A DNA stretch of 64,000 nt. Source: SIG452 sp045541975 (GTDB lineage Bacteria; Bacillota; Clostridia; UMGS1840). The stretch spans positions 1 to 64,000 of the forward strand of contig JAZQKB010000030.1 in NCBI GenBank assembly GCA_045541975.1, read 5' to 3'. This document shows, piece by piece, positions 52,989-63,400 of the stretch. The notes under the pieces are model-generated. The model did not search any database, had not been told where the DNA came from, and was given only the letters and a program-made list of their open reading frames with translations. The position numbers and the translations under genes are program-made. Position 1 is the first letter of the stretch, and every line of letters starts with the position of its first letter.

Positions 52989-53750
52989 CTATTTGGTAAT
53001 AAGGTCCGTGGGATACCAGGCGAGACAAATTTCCGATGCGGTACCGTCTGCTTTAATTTTTGCCAGAATTTTTTCCACTTCGGTGCAAACAGACACATTG
53101 TTCTGCTCAAATGCAACTACCAGTTCGTAAGGCGCTTCTTTAATAATATGAAAAACCTCTGATTTTTGGGGGAGGTTCTCATACAAAGCTTTATTATAAA
53201 GCACCACGTTGCAGACACCGTTGGTTAATGCGGAGAATAATTCATCCTTGCTGTCGTAAATATGCACCGTTTCATAGTAGTTTTTGACCATAGCTTCTTC
53301 CACCGAATTTTTGATTACACCAATTATTGTGGTTGGTTCTAACACTAACTCGGGAGTTTTGGCTATGTAGAATGCAGTGCTGTTAAAATAGGGGGAAGAT
53401 AACCGGAAAGCGGTGCTTGTTTCTGAGGTTGCAGGAATCTGTCCCCAGATCATATCCACCCGGTTCTCTGTTAAGTAATCTACTAAGGTTTCATTCCAGG
53501 GGACTTTTACTTTTGTAACTGTAATTTCCAGTTCCTTGGAAAATGCGTCAATCAAATCGTTATCAAAGGAATTTGCGGTATCGGGAACCCCGATACGAAG
53601 TTCGTTTCGTTGCACGATTTCATCCCATCTGGAAACTTCCTTGGGAGAAATCTGTTCCGAAACTTCTGATATCGGTTCAACGGCATTTTCGCATCCGGAT
53701 AATCCGAATAGGGCTAACAGTATGGATAAAATCAATAAAATTTTCTTCAT
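52989..53750 (-). CDS. Solute-binding lipoprotein, amino-acid ABC transporter type (SBP family 3)
   Basis: The 253-aa protein has a lipobox (ALFGLSGC at residues ~14-20). A two-lobed periplasmic-type binding domain follows: RIGVPDTANSFDNDLIDAFSKEL, DMIWGQIPATSET, and FYIAKTPELV. The family usually binds polar amino acids. No permease or ATPase gene is beside it, so it may serve a transporter elsewhere or act as a sensor. Only ~40 bp separate it from frr. Confidence 0.85.
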   Translation of the reverse strand: MKKILLILSILLALFGLSGCENAVEPISEVSEQISPKEVSRWDEIVQRNELRIGVPDTANSFDNDLIDAFSKELEITVTKVKVPWNETLVDYLTENRVDMIWGQIPATSETSTAFRLSSPYFNSTAFYIAKTPELVLEPTTIIGVIKNSVEEAMVKNYYETVHIYDSKDELFSALTNGVCNVVLYNKALYENLPQKSEVFHIIKEAPYELVVAFEQNNVSVCTEVEKILAKIKADGTASEICLAWYPTDLITK

Positions 53751-53868
53751 TCTATCACGCCTTTCTAAAATATTTTAACATATTTTCCCTATAATTTCAA
53801 GTTTTTTTTCAAATTCATGGGAAAAATATGAAAAAACAGAGGGGAAGAATGAATATAGCTATAAAAAA

Positions 53869-53905
53869 CAAAACTGCAGTAGTCCTGAAAGACACTGCAG
53901 TTTTG
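53869..53905 (-). terminator. Terminator of the HPr-like gene
   Basis: On the - strand CAAAACTGCAGT and ACTGCAGTTTTG form a 12-bp stem, followed by a T-rich run. It lies right after the HPr-like stop codon. Confidence 0.8.
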
Positions 53906-53920
53906 GGGTGTTAACAGCTT

Positions 53921-54148
53921 TTACATTGTGAAAGGTTTCAACTCTTCCACCAGAGATTCACAGTTATCGGCATGGATTTCCACTTTGATGGGTTTTGCCA
54001 GATCTAAGCTGAAAATACCCATAATGGATTTTGCATCCACAATGTATCTGCCGGAGATTAAATCAATGTCAAAACTGTATTTATTCACAGTGTTGACAAA
54101 GATTTTTACGTCGTTAATGGAATTAAGCTGAATTTCAAAAGTTTTCAT
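53921..54148 (-). CDS. HPr-like protein lacking the catalytic histidine
   Basis: The 75-aa protein has the HPr fold pattern (KTFEIQL, then the KSIMGIFSLDL region). That region matches the Ser46 motif of HPr, but the His15 motif (GIHARPA) is replaced by SINDVKIF. It therefore cannot carry phosphate for the sugar PTS in the usual way. It could be a regulatory protein like Crh, or have another job. Start ATG 54148 behind AAGGAGG; the longer ORF (to 54271) crosses the promoter. Confidence 0.78.
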   Translation of the reverse strand: MKTFEIQLNSINDVKIFVNTVNKYSFDIDLISGRYIVDAKSIMGIFSLDLAKPIKVEIHADNCESLVEELKPFTM

Positions 54149-54200
54149 GAGAAATACCTCCTTCTTATACTTTGTGCAACAGTTTGATTGTTTTGCCAGT

Positions 54201-54229
54201 ATTATACAACAAAAAAAATGAAAAATCAA
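54201..54229 (-). promoter_or_regulatory. Promoter of the HPr-like gene
   Basis: On the - strand TTGATT and TATAAT have a 17-bp spacer. Confidence 0.65.
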
Positions 54230-54339
54230 GGTTTTCGACAAAAAAATATAAGAGATTGACAAAAAAATCAAAAACTTTCAGAAAAATGATTTTCGGAGTG
54301 AAAAAATATGACTGAATTTGATTTTTTTACGGATTTTTC

Positions 54340-54368
54340 TTTACAAGAGAGGAGTTTTGTGATATAAT
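54340..54368 (+). promoter_or_regulatory. Promoter of the small membrane-protein gene
   Basis: TTTACA and TATAAT have a 17-bp spacer, about 35 bp before the ATG at 54403. Confidence 0.65.
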
Positions 54369-54402
54369 ATAATTGCAAAAATATGAAAACGAGGTTTGGT
54401 TC

Positions 54403-54903
54403 ATGGAACAAATATATTTTGATGAAATTCATAAACGGGGAATTAACGGAAAAACTGTTTTTCTAAAGACTTTAATTATTGGCGGTTGCATTGTGCTTTG
54501 CCCGGTTTTATTCATCCTTGGCGGACCGTTGGGACTGGCTCTGGCAGCAGGGGCGATTTACGGTGCCTATTATCTGTTCCAAAAGCTGAACTGTGAGTAT
54601 GAATACATCTACACCGGCGGCGAAATAGATATTGACGTGATTTACGGAAAGGCAAGACGGCAACGATTAATTACCGTAAAACCCCGCCAGGTGGAATTTA
54701 TGGGAAAGGCCAATCAATATCTGGCAGAGTACCGCAAAAAGCCGGACATTCAGAAAATTCTGGATTTTTCCGACGGAAATCCGGAAGGGCAGTATCTTGT
54801 GATTGTGAACAGCAATCATTTAAAAAAACTGGTGCTGTTTTCTCCCAGTGAGCGTTTGGTGGAACAAATTAGACCGTATCTTCGTGAACGGTTTGGAGAA
54901 TAG
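54403..54903 (+). CDS. Membrane protein of unknown function
   Basis: The 166-aa protein has two adjacent membrane helices (about residues 21-60, IIGGCIVLCPVLFILGGPLGLALAAG). The C-terminal cytoplasmic domain is mixed alpha/beta and contains a GGEIDIDVIYGKARRQRL motif, loosely PH/YcxB-like. Start: ATG 54403 behind GAGG; the longer frame is not supported. I do not recognise a function. 17 bp before the next gene. Confidence 0.6.
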   Translation: MEQIYFDEIHKRGINGKTVFLKTLIIGGCIVLCPVLFILGGPLGLALAAGAIYGAYYLFQKLNCEYEYIYTGGEIDIDVIYGKARRQRLITVKPRQVEFMGKANQYLAEYRKKPDIQKILDFSDGNPEGQYLVIVNSNHLKKLVLFSPSERLVEQIRPYLRERFGE

Positions 54904-54920
54904 AGAAAAGAGGTAGGTTC

Positions 54921-55367
54921 ATGTCGCAACGTTCAGAACGTGCAAAAGCATTGTTTTTGGAAGGATATAATTGCGCACAGGCAGTTGTGGGTGTGTTTTC
55001 AGAGGAACTTTCTGTTGATTTTAGCACTCTTATGAAAACCGTTTCTTCTTTCGGCGGTGGCATGGGGCGGCTTCGTGAAGTTTGCGGAGCGGTCAGCGGA
55101 ATGTTCTTTGTGGCGGGTGCCTTGTATGGATACGACAATCCGAAAGCAACAGCAGAAAAGGCCGAACATTACCGCTTGATTCAGACTCTTGCGGCAAAAT
55201 TCCGTGAGATGAACGGTTCTATCATCTGTCGGGAGCTGTTGGGAGAAGAGGGAAAACAAATTACGCATATTCCGGCAGAGCGCACCCAGGCATATTATAA
55301 AAAGCGCCCTTGCGCAGAATTGGTTTCAGATGCTGTGTTGGTGCTGGAAGAAGTTTGCAACCTGTAA
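54921..55367 (+). CDS. C_GCAxxG_C_C family protein
   Basis: The 148-aa protein has the spaced cysteines of this family: YNCAQAV (N terminus), GGGMGRLREVCGAVSG, then ICRELLG and KRPCAELV. A redox or iron/cofactor-binding role has been proposed because members often carry Cys-rich pockets. The function is not settled. Start ATG 54921 behind AGAGG. Confidence 0.85.
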   Translation: MSQRSERAKALFLEGYNCAQAVVGVFSEELSVDFSTLMKTVSSFGGGMGRLREVCGAVSGMFFVAGALYGYDNPKATAEKAEHYRLIQTLAAKFREMNGSIICRELLGEEGKQITHIPAERTQAYYKKRPCAELVSDAVLVLEEVCNL

Positions 55368-55420
55368 GTTGTTCTTTTGACTGTTTTGCATGCTATTTTA
55401 AATTTTTAAAGAAATTCGGC

Positions 55421-55449
55421 TTGACAATCCGGATTACCCGTGGTATAAT
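55421..55449 (+). promoter_or_regulatory. Consensus promoter of the SRP RNA
   Basis: TTGACA and TATAAT are exactly 17 bp apart. The 5' end of the RNA should be about 55456. Confidence 0.85.
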
Positions 55450-55454
55450 GAACA

Positions 55455-55657
55455 AGCGTTTTTTTCACGGAATCAAGCTGAACGTAAAAGTTTTTGCGGT
55501 TGAGATGATCTCGTTTAGTAATCCGGTATTTTTATGACTTGTGTTTGGCCTGCGACTTTTCTATTGTGAACCTCGTCAGGACGGAAACGGAGCAGCGATA
55601 AGCAACAAGAAATTTGTGCGGTGTCCGAATACAAGTCATAAAAGTATCGGATTTTTA
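55455..55657 (+). ncRNA. ffs: Large-type signal recognition particle RNA
   Basis: The domain IV hallmark is CGTCAGGACGGAAACGG followed by AGCAGCG (about 55574-55597). A long helix 5 forms by CCGGTATTTTTATGACTTGT pairing with ACAAGTCATAAAAGTATCGG. An Alu-type 5' portion precedes it. About 200 nt from promoter to T-rich end. It sits directly upstream of dnaX, a common Firmicutes order. The exact ends are estimates. Confidence 0.87.
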
Positions 55658-55685
55658 TTTTCAAGAGAAAGAGAGGGGAGAGAAA

Positions 55686-57461
55686 GTGTATCAGGCATTA
55701 TACCGAAAATGGCGTCCGACCGTTTTTGAGGATGTGTTGGGGCAGAGCCATATTACAGACACTTTAAAGAGTCAGCTGGTTCAGAATAAGCTTTCTCATG
55801 CCTATCTGTTTTCCGGCTCCCGTGGGACGGGAAAAACCTCCACGGCGAAAATCCTCTCCCGTGCAATGAACTGCGAGCATCCCGTCAACGGAAATCCCTG
55901 TAACGAATGTCACGCTTGCAAAACTGCTTTAAACGGCAGTGCAGTGGATATTGTGGAAATTGACGCTGCTTCCAATAACCGTGTGGATGATGCCAGAATC
56001 ATCCGGGAAGAAGTGGTGTACGCGCCGGCAGATTTAAAATATAAAGTGTATATCATCGACGAAGCACATATGTTGACTGAGGCAGCCTTCAATGCGCTGT
56101 TAAAAACTTTGGAGGAACCTCCCGCACATGTGGTATTCATTTTTGCAACCACAGAACCGCACAAATTCCCGGTAACGATTTTATCCCGTTGTCAGCGGTT
56201 TGATTTTAAACGCATCACTCCTTACGATACAGAAAAACGAATCCGTCAGATTATAGCGGGTGACGGTTATACCATTACTGATGAAGCCATCGGTATGCTT
56301 GCCCGTTTGGCAGACGGCTCTATGCGAGATGCACTGTCTATTTTAGATCAATGCATGTCAGCAGGATTCACCGAAATTGACTGTCCTCAGCTAGCGACCA
56401 TTACCGGTGCATCTGACCCTCAGTTTATTATAAATTTTGCCCGTCAGATTATTGACGGAAACTTATCCGGATGCTTTTATGAGATCCGAACCGCTTATGA
56501 AAACGGTCGGGATATGGAACGTATCTTAGAAGATCTGATTGCACATTTTCGCAGTGTTTTAGTGGTAAAAACTTTACCTTCACAGGAAAGTGCAATGGAA
56601 GTGCTTTCGGTTACCCAAAGCGCCTATCAGCAGTATGCAAATCAGGGGCAGTTGGTTTCTGAAGAACGGTTGTTGCGGTATTTGGATACCTTAAGCGAAG
56701 GGGTTGCATCCCGACGTTATTTGGGGCAGCCACGGCTTTGCCTGGAGGTAGCGGTTACCGCTATGGTGAAACGACCCGATTCTGGGAATCTTCAGGGCAT
56801 CACAGAACGTTTGCAGGAACTGGAGCTGAAATTAAACCGTTTGAGTATGGGGCAACCCGTTCCGGTGACGGTATCTGTTCCAAAGGAGCCGGTCGTTCAT
56901 GCTGAACCTGCTGTGGCACCTGCGGTTGACGAACCTCTCGTTAAAGCAGAACCGGATGAAATCGTGTGGGAAATCCCTCTTGAAGAATCCGCGATAGTGC
57001 CGGACATTGTTTCTTTAGAGCCTGCCATAGAATCTGTTTCTCCAATAGTGGAGGAACCCACGGAGATTGCAAAACAGGAAGAAACAGTTGTGTCTGAACC
57101 GATTGCACAAGAACCTGTTGCACCCATCCGACAAACGGAAGGAAGTTTGGCACCGTTGTGGGAATCTGTGCTGGAGGTTGCTTCCAAAAAAGCAGATTTC
57201 GGTTTTAAACGGATTATGGGGGGGGCCACCTGGGAAGAGCAGGAAGGCGGCATCGACCTGATGATCCAAAGCGATGCATTTTTAAATATTGCAAAAATGA
57301 ATCAGTATGATAAAGTATTAAAACAAGCGATTCTGGATGTAAGCGGAAGAGAGTATTCGGTAAAACTCCGTTCCAAAGAAGCATCTGCAGAAGACGGAGA
57401 TTCCTTTCAGAAGCTGATGTCCAAGCTGAACGGTTTTTCCGATAAAATAACGTTTAAATAG
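55686..57461 (+). CDS. dnaX: DNA polymerase III subunit gamma/tau
   Basis: The 591-aa clamp-loader protein has YRKWRPTVFEDVLGQ, Walker A GSRGTGKTS, the zinc cysteines in CEHPVNGNPCNECHAC, and DEAHMLTEAAFNALLKTLEEPP. The C-terminal third is a Glu/Pro/Val-rich linker followed by a tau-like tail. Start: GTG at 55686 (VYQALYRKWRP), with GAGGGGAG upstream; the longer frame extends into the SRP RNA. First gene of dnaX-ybaB-recR. Confidence 0.95.
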   Translation: MYQALYRKWRPTVFEDVLGQSHITDTLKSQLVQNKLSHAYLFSGSRGTGKTSTAKILSRAMNCEHPVNGNPCNECHACKTALNGSAVDIVEIDAASNNRVDDARIIREEVVYAPADLKYKVYIIDEAHMLTEAAFNALLKTLEEPPAHVVFIFATTEPHKFPVTILSRCQRFDFKRITPYDTEKRIRQIIAGDGYTITDEAIGMLARLADGSMRDALSILDQCMSAGFTEIDCPQLATITGASDPQFIINFARQIIDGNLSGCFYEIRTAYENGRDMERILEDLIAHFRSVLVVKTLPSQESAMEVLSVTQSAYQQYANQGQLVSEERLLRYLDTLSEGVASRRYLGQPRLCLEVAVTAMVKRPDSGNLQGITERLQELELKLNRLSMGQPVPVTVSVPKEPVVHAEPAVAPAVDEPLVKAEPDEIVWEIPLEESAIVPDIVSLEPAIESVSPIVEEPTEIAKQEETVVSEPIAQEPVAPIRQTEGSLAPLWESVLEVASKKADFGFKRIMGGATWEEQEGGIDLMIQSDAFLNIAKMNQYDKVLKQAILDVSGREYSVKLRSKEASAEDGDSFQKLMSKLNGFSDKITFK

Positions 57462-57480
57462 AACGAAAGGAAACAAAATC

Positions 57481-57825
57481 ATGGCAAAAGGAAAATTCAA
57501 TATGGGTGGCGGAATGCCCGGTAATATGGCAAATTTAATGAAACAGGCTCAGAGAATGCAACAGAATCTGGAGCAGGCTCAGGAAGATCTGGCAAATAAA
57601 ACTTATCAGGCAACCTCCGGTGGCGGAGCAGTCAGCGTAACAGTAAGCGGTACCGGTAAACTGGTTGATTTAGTGATTGATGAAGCTGTTTTAGACGATG
57701 CAGAAATGGTTTCCGACCTGGTAATTGCCGCAGTCAACCAGGCAATTGACGAAATGGAAAAACAAAAAGAAGCTACCTTAGGCGGCTTAACCGGCGGTAT
57801 GGGGAACTTCGGCGGTTTATTTTAA
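57481..57825 (+). CDS. YbaB/EbfC nucleoid-associated protein
   Basis: The 114-aa protein shows the YbaB core MANLMKQAQRMQQNLEQAQEDLANKTYQATSGGGAV and a Gly-rich tail. Members bind DNA as dimers. The gene is 20 bp after dnaX and followed by recR in the classic order. Confidence 0.95.
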   Translation: MAKGKFNMGGGMPGNMANLMKQAQRMQQNLEQAQEDLANKTYQATSGGGAVSVTVSGTGKLVDLVIDEAVLDDAEMVSDLVIAAVNQAIDEMEKQKEATLGGLTGGMGNFGGLF

Positions 57826-57879
57826 TTCCCTTAGAATTTAGTTTGAAAGAATCACTTCACAAAAACAGAGGAATCATTT

Positions 57880-58479
57880 ATGGCAGAGATTTTTGAGCCG
57901 TTAACCGTGCTAACCGAACAATTTAATAAATTACCCGGCATCGGCAAGAAAACTGCCCAGCGTCTTGCATATTATGTGCTGATGCAACCGGACGAGTTTA
58001 CAAAAGACTTCAGTAGTGCACTGTTAAATGCAAAAGCTAAGGTCCGCTATTGCAAAACTTGTCAGAATATTTCAGCAGAGGATTTATGTTCTATCTGCAA
58101 AAATGCCAAAAGGGACCAAAGTACCGTTATGGTCGTGAAAAGCCCCAAAGAGCTGATTGCGATGGAGAAAACAGGGGAGTACCAAGGTGTATACCATGTG
58201 CTTCATGGCTTGATTTCGCCGATGGACGGTATTTCTCCCGACGATTTAACCGTGAAAGAATTGCTTTCCCGGATTTCAGCCGGCAATATTGAAGAAGTGA
58301 TTTTAACCTTAAGTCCTACTGTAGAAGGGGATGCCACTTCTATGTACCTTGCCAAGCTATTAAAACCGCTTGGAATCAAGGTGACCCGAATTGCGCAAGG
58401 TCTCCCGATGGGAAGTGACATTGAATATGCCGATGAAGCAACCCTTCTGATGGCATGGAAGGAACGAAAAGAATTGTAG
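57880..58479 (+). CDS. recR: Recombination protein RecR
   Basis: The 199-aa protein has the HhH-like start LTEQFNKLPGIGKKTAQRLA, a C4 zinc finger (CKTCQN...CSICKN, residues ~55-70) and a Toprim domain (VVKSPKELIAMEKTGEYQGVYHVL...). It loads RecA with RecO/RecF at gaps. Start ATG 57880. Last of the dnaX-ybaB-recR set. Confidence 0.96.
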   Translation: MAEIFEPLTVLTEQFNKLPGIGKKTAQRLAYYVLMQPDEFTKDFSSALLNAKAKVRYCKTCQNISAEDLCSICKNAKRDQSTVMVVKSPKELIAMEKTGEYQGVYHVLHGLISPMDGISPDDLTVKELLSRISAGNIEEVILTLSPTVEGDATSMYLAKLLKPLGIKVTRIAQGLPMGSDIEYADEATLLMAWKERKEL

Positions 58480-58526
58480 CACAGAGTTTACTCCTCTGTG
58501 TGATGCAACATAGAGGATGAAAACAG

Positions 58527-59468
58527 ATGGCTTTGAAATTATCAAAGGGGCGGAAAAAGAATCTGGTGAAATTACCGGTTACTTTTTTCGACCGTTATCT
58601 TCCCACGGTAAACGGGGATTACTTAAAAATTTATTTATTTGGACTGAAGCTTTGTATGGAGAATCAGTCTATGACCGATTCTGAAATTGCCAAAAGCCTG
58701 GGAATGTTGACGGCAGATGTAAAAAATGCGTGGCATTATTGGGAAAAAGAAGGGTTGATTACCCTGTCTGAAGAGGGCTCTGTAGAGTTTGAAAACCCCG
58801 AAGAAATGACTTTTTCTCCCGTTAGCAACAAAGCGAAAAAGCCATATGAAGCGGTTCGGTTTGAAGATGTGTTTTCAACCATTCAGAAGGATGATCAGTT
58901 TAAACAGACTTTGAGAATTGTGGAAGCATCCTATCCGGAACTTTTGACCCAGGATGATGTGATGATGATTTTCGATGTTGTGAAAATCAAGGAAATTCCG
59001 TTAGAGCATTTGCTGGTCACCATTGCACACTGTTTAAAAATCCGCAAAAAAAGCATGAAATACATATATAAGGTTGTTACCGAAAACTATGCAGACGGTA
59101 TCACCGAACTGGAAGATTTGGAACAGCACTTTACCCGGATGGAGCAAAGCAGTAAATATCTGAAAAAAGTTGCGAAGATTCTAAAAATTACAGGCAGAGA
59201 ATTTGTGGACAAAGAAAAAGAGTTTATCCGGAAATGGGAGCAGGCTGGAAAAACCGAACAGGAAATCCGGGAAGCCTACGAAAAAATGATTATGGCAATC
59301 GGAAAGCTCTCATTTGCGTACTTAGATAAAATAATTATGAACGAAAAAGGGAACAAATCAGCGAGAAAATCGTCTGTAAAAGTAGGTCCCTTAAACAATT
59401 TCAATCAGGAACTGCCTGATTTTCAGAAAATTACCGATGATCTTATTCGGAAACAGTTGGAGGAATAA
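58527..59468 (+). CDS. DnaD-domain replication protein
   Basis: The 313-aa protein has an N-terminal winged-helix part (MTDSEIAKSLGMLTADVKNAWHYWEKEGLI) and a C-terminal DnaB/DnaD domain ending with EKMIMAIGKLSFAYLDKIIMNE. DnaD-type proteins remodel the origin so that the helicase loader can act. It lies 3 bp before the DnaI-like loader gene, supporting a joint role in helicase loading. Confidence 0.85.
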   Translation: MALKLSKGRKKNLVKLPVTFFDRYLPTVNGDYLKIYLFGLKLCMENQSMTDSEIAKSLGMLTADVKNAWHYWEKEGLITLSEEGSVEFENPEEMTFSPVSNKAKKPYEAVRFEDVFSTIQKDDQFKQTLRIVEASYPELLTQDDVMMIFDVVKIKEIPLEHLLVTIAHCLKIRKKSMKYIYKVVTENYADGITELEDLEQHFTRMEQSSKYLKKVAKILKITGREFVDKEKEFIRKWEQAGKTEQEIREAYEKMIMAIGKLSFAYLDKIIMNEKGNKSARKSSVKVGPLNNFNQELPDFQKITDDLIRKQLEE

Positions 59469-59471
59469 GGG

Positions 59472-60401
59472 ATGACATACCCAACCGTTGTACTTAAAAA
59501 AGCGGCAGAACAACTGAATAAACGTCAGCAGGAGAATAAACAGATTACCCGTGAGAAAAAGGAAAAAGCGTATAGTGAGATTCCAAAACTTCGGGAAATA
59601 AATCAAAAAATTGGTGCACTGTTAAAGCTTGGTGTAGCTTCCGGAGAGTCTGTGGCAGAACTTAAAAAAACGCTTTCCAATCTTGTTTTGGAACGGGAAA
59701 AACTACTGGCAGAACACGGTTATCCTGCCAATTACTTAGAAGATTACTATGAATGTCCGATCTGTCGGGATGAAGGGTTTGTCGGAAGTGAGCCTTGCGA
59801 ATGCTATCTGAAAATGCTTCGCACCGAAGCTTATCGTCTTTCCAATCTGGCTGATCGGATTGATACCGAGAATTTTAATCAATTCGCCCCGTCTATACAT
59901 TCGGAACAAAAATCCATGGAATGCATTATTGAAAAAGCAAAACGCTATTGTAAAGAAGACCCCGCAATCCGGAAAAATCTTTTGTTTACAGGGCCAACCG
60001 GCACCGGGAAAACTTTTCTGTCTTCCTGCATTGCCAAGGAATTTCTGGATCACGGATACTTTGTATTATATCAAACTGCAACCCGTGTGTTAAATGTGAT
60101 AGACGATGCTAAATTTCGTCGGGAACAGCCGGAGCATGAGGAATATCTTTCCATGATTACCGATTGTGATTTGCTGATTATAGACGATTTAGGAACTGAA
60201 TATTCCTTTGGTTATCCTCAGTCTCAGCTGTTTGATATTCTGGAAACCAGAATGATTTCGGGAAAACGCACCGTGATTTCCACAAACCTGGATTTCAATG
60301 AGTTGAATCAAAAGTATTCTCCCCGATTTGTTTCCAGAGTGCTTGGAAATTATGAAACATTCGTATTCCGTGGCAATGATTTGCGGTATGCGAAGGGGTA
60401 A
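59472..60401 (+). CDS. DnaC/DnaI-like helicase-loader ATPase
   Basis: The 309-aa protein has an N-terminal zinc-type motif (CPICRDEGFVGSEPCEC, residues ~94-110) and a C-terminal AAA+ domain with Walker A TGPTGTGKTF, Walker B LLIIDDLGTE, and RTVISTNLDFNEL. The layout is that of a Firmicutes DnaI helicase loader. Immediately follows the DnaD-like gene (3-bp gap). Confidence 0.87.
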   Translation: MTYPTVVLKKAAEQLNKRQQENKQITREKKEKAYSEIPKLREINQKIGALLKLGVASGESVAELKKTLSNLVLEREKLLAEHGYPANYLEDYYECPICRDEGFVGSEPCECYLKMLRTEAYRLSNLADRIDTENFNQFAPSIHSEQKSMECIIEKAKRYCKEDPAIRKNLLFTGPTGTGKTFLSSCIAKEFLDHGYFVLYQTATRVLNVIDDAKFRREQPEHEEYLSMITDCDLLIIDDLGTEYSFGYPQSQLFDILETRMISGKRTVISTNLDFNELNQKYSPRFVSRVLGNYETFVFRGNDLRYAKG

Positions 60402-60486
60402 CTCCCCACATTCACTTGTTAAAAAATAATTTTTATACCATGGCGGATTTTCAATCTGCCGGAATTCACTTAAAGGAGGAATTCAA

Positions 60487-63400
60487 ATGAAATCAAAAGT
60501 GTTAGCACTTGTGCTTGCTTGTCTGATGATTCTGTCTGTTCCCGTTTTTGCGGCAACTTACTCCGACGTTCCGGAAACTCATGACAGATATGAGGCAATC
60601 AACATGTTGTCCAGCATGGACATTATTACCGGTTTCCCGGACGGCTCTTTCAAGCCCGACGAAGCGGTAACCAGAGCGCAGATGGCAGCTCTTATCACCA
60701 GAATGTTCAATTTGGGAAGCTCCTCGGTAACAGCGGAACCTTTCTCCGACGTTACTGTTAGCTACTGGGCAGCTTCTGATATCGTTTCTGCCAAAAACAG
60801 AGGCATCATCAACGGTTTCCCGGACGGTACCTTCCAGCCGGAAGCTGAAGTAACTTATGAACAGGCAGTGAAAATGATTGTTTGTGCGTTAAACTATGGT
60901 GCTGCTGCAGAAAAATCAGGTGGATATCCCAACGGTTATATCCAGCAGGCTTCCAAACTCGGTATTTTAAAAACCGCAGCATACACTCAGGACAAAGCAG
61001 CTCCCAGAGGTATTATCGCTCAGTTACTGTATAATTCTCTGAATGTAGATATGCTGGTTCCCCAGATTAATGCAGACGGTACTGTGGACTATGTAAAATC
61101 TGAAAGCGGTAACAATACCGTTAGCCAGCAGTTCTTAAAAACTGAAACCTTAAAAGGTGTTACTGTAGTTCGTACACCCAGAGTGAAATTGGAAAACGCT
61201 CCTGCAATTGAAAGTGTTAACGATAATGCAATGTTTGTGAAAAAAGCAGACAACACTTATGTCAAAGTTACCGTGCAGGACACATCTGCATTTAACTATA
61301 TCGGTCAGTTGGTAGATATTACTTACAAAGTGGATGCGGAAGATCCCGGATTAAAAACTCTTTCCAATATTACCCTCAGCCCTTCTGTTCGTGCATATGA
61401 AAATATCAAATTAACCAATGTGATTTCTCTGGATACTTCCGGTCTCCGATACTACACCGATAAAGCAAACAACAGAGAAAACAACTTAAACTTCAGCGGA
61501 ACTCCCGTAGTGATTTATAATGAAAGATTGCATAGCAATGGCATTGCAGCGGTAAATGCGGATTTATTCAGTGTATCCAATCACGAATATGCAAACGGTG
61601 TAATTTCCGTATATGTATCCGGCAATCAGACTCTGATTAAAGTGAAATCCTACAAAAATTATGTGGTTGAAAGTGTTGACGCCAGAACTGAAACCATTAA
61701 CGTGAAAGGTAGTTCCGGTAACATCCCGCTGAATATTCCTTACAAAGATACTTATATCAACGAAACCGTTATCAAAAAAGGAACCTTTGATTTCGGATCC
61801 GGTGCAGCTGTTGCAAATGCAACCAAATTAAGCGGATACACCGGCATTGCAAAGGGCAATATCATTGCTTTTGCTTCCAATACTGAAGACACCTCCAATA
61901 AATATTTTGAAGTACTGGTTTCCGGCACCGCTTTAAATGGTACTGTAAATGGTATTGAAACCGATGACGAAACCGGTCGTTCTATGATTCAGGTTGGTAA
62001 TTCCAACATTACCCGCCTTTCCAGAGATTTAGCAAGATACAATCAGACTGCAACTGCTCAGATTGAAGTGAATGCAAAATTCCATATTGACCCCTTTGGC
62101 GAAATCGGCTATATCAGCAATGTGAAAACTCAAGATATCAAATTAGGTATTCCTGTGTCAGTAACCACCGGCGGTACCGGCTTTGATAAAATCACTCAGC
62201 TGGAAATCTACAATGTGGATTCCGACAGTGTGGAAACCTTACGCTTCCGTGATGAAGTTGCAAACGATCCTCGTGTGGCTGTATTGAAAGACGGTTCCGG
62301 TAACTTAATTACCGATTCTCTGTTTAAATACACCATCAAAAATGGTCAGATTGAAACCATGGAACCAGTGGTTGCAGGTACTACTAATACCGATGACCCC
62401 GATTACGATCCATATACCTATAACGCCGCAAACTCAATGGAAAACGTATTTGCTTATATTCTAAAAGATAGTTCCAAAATTATGTTTGATGATGAAGAAC
62501 AGTATGATGCCAACAATAAGTTTATTGCTGATCAAAGTATTACCTATAACTCCAGTTCCACCAAGATTATCTTAATCGGTTCTGTTTATGACACCGGTAA
62601 GGTAACTCCTAAAACCACCACTTTGGCCAACAATTCTGTATACACCGGTAAGGTTTATCAGATGAACAACAAAAAATCCGGCACCAGCTACAATATGCAG
62701 TATGTGATTGTTCGTCCCTTTGAAGGTTTAACCAAGGATTCCGCCACTTACATTGTTGATTCCATAGGCGGAACCATCCTCCAGGGCGATACCAACGTGG
62801 TACCTATCAAAGCATATCCCTTCACTGGTACTTCCAAATCCGGTAACGGCGGTGCACTGGAAGAAATCGTGTTGACTGCTCCGGTTGCAACTGCGCTGAA
62901 TCTACAGAAGGGTGATGTGTTCACCTATTATGATGTTCCTTCCACTGTTGCAGATATTGAAACCTTAAGAAATGTGTATATTCTTGCCCGTGCAAAAGAT
63001 ATTGCAAACGGAACTTATCCCACTGCAGGTGCTTTAGTAGCAAATAATCATATGGATACGGCCAATAGCGGTACCGGTTACAATGCTGATTACAACTATT
63101 TTGCTATCAAAAACAATTCCAGCAATATCGCTGCAGCTACCAATACCAGTGTATATGCATATTATCTGGGTACTCCTTTAGCATACCTCACTGATGAAGC
63201 AGGAGTTCAGCGTGATTTAAGAATGGCAAAAGATGCCACCACCAAGCTGCCTGTAATGGCAAATGACACTGCGGAGATCACCAGTCTGGCAACTGATCTG
63301 AATAACTCCGACCGTTTCTTTGATTATAATTTAACTCAGTTGGCGAATATCTACGTATATGACGATGCTGCTACCCTGGATGCAGACAAGCTGATTCAGG

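Noticed and set aside
55310..55537. Frame of 75 codons before dnaX
   Set aside because: It overlaps the SRP RNA promoter and 5' end; the RNA structure explains the sequence better.
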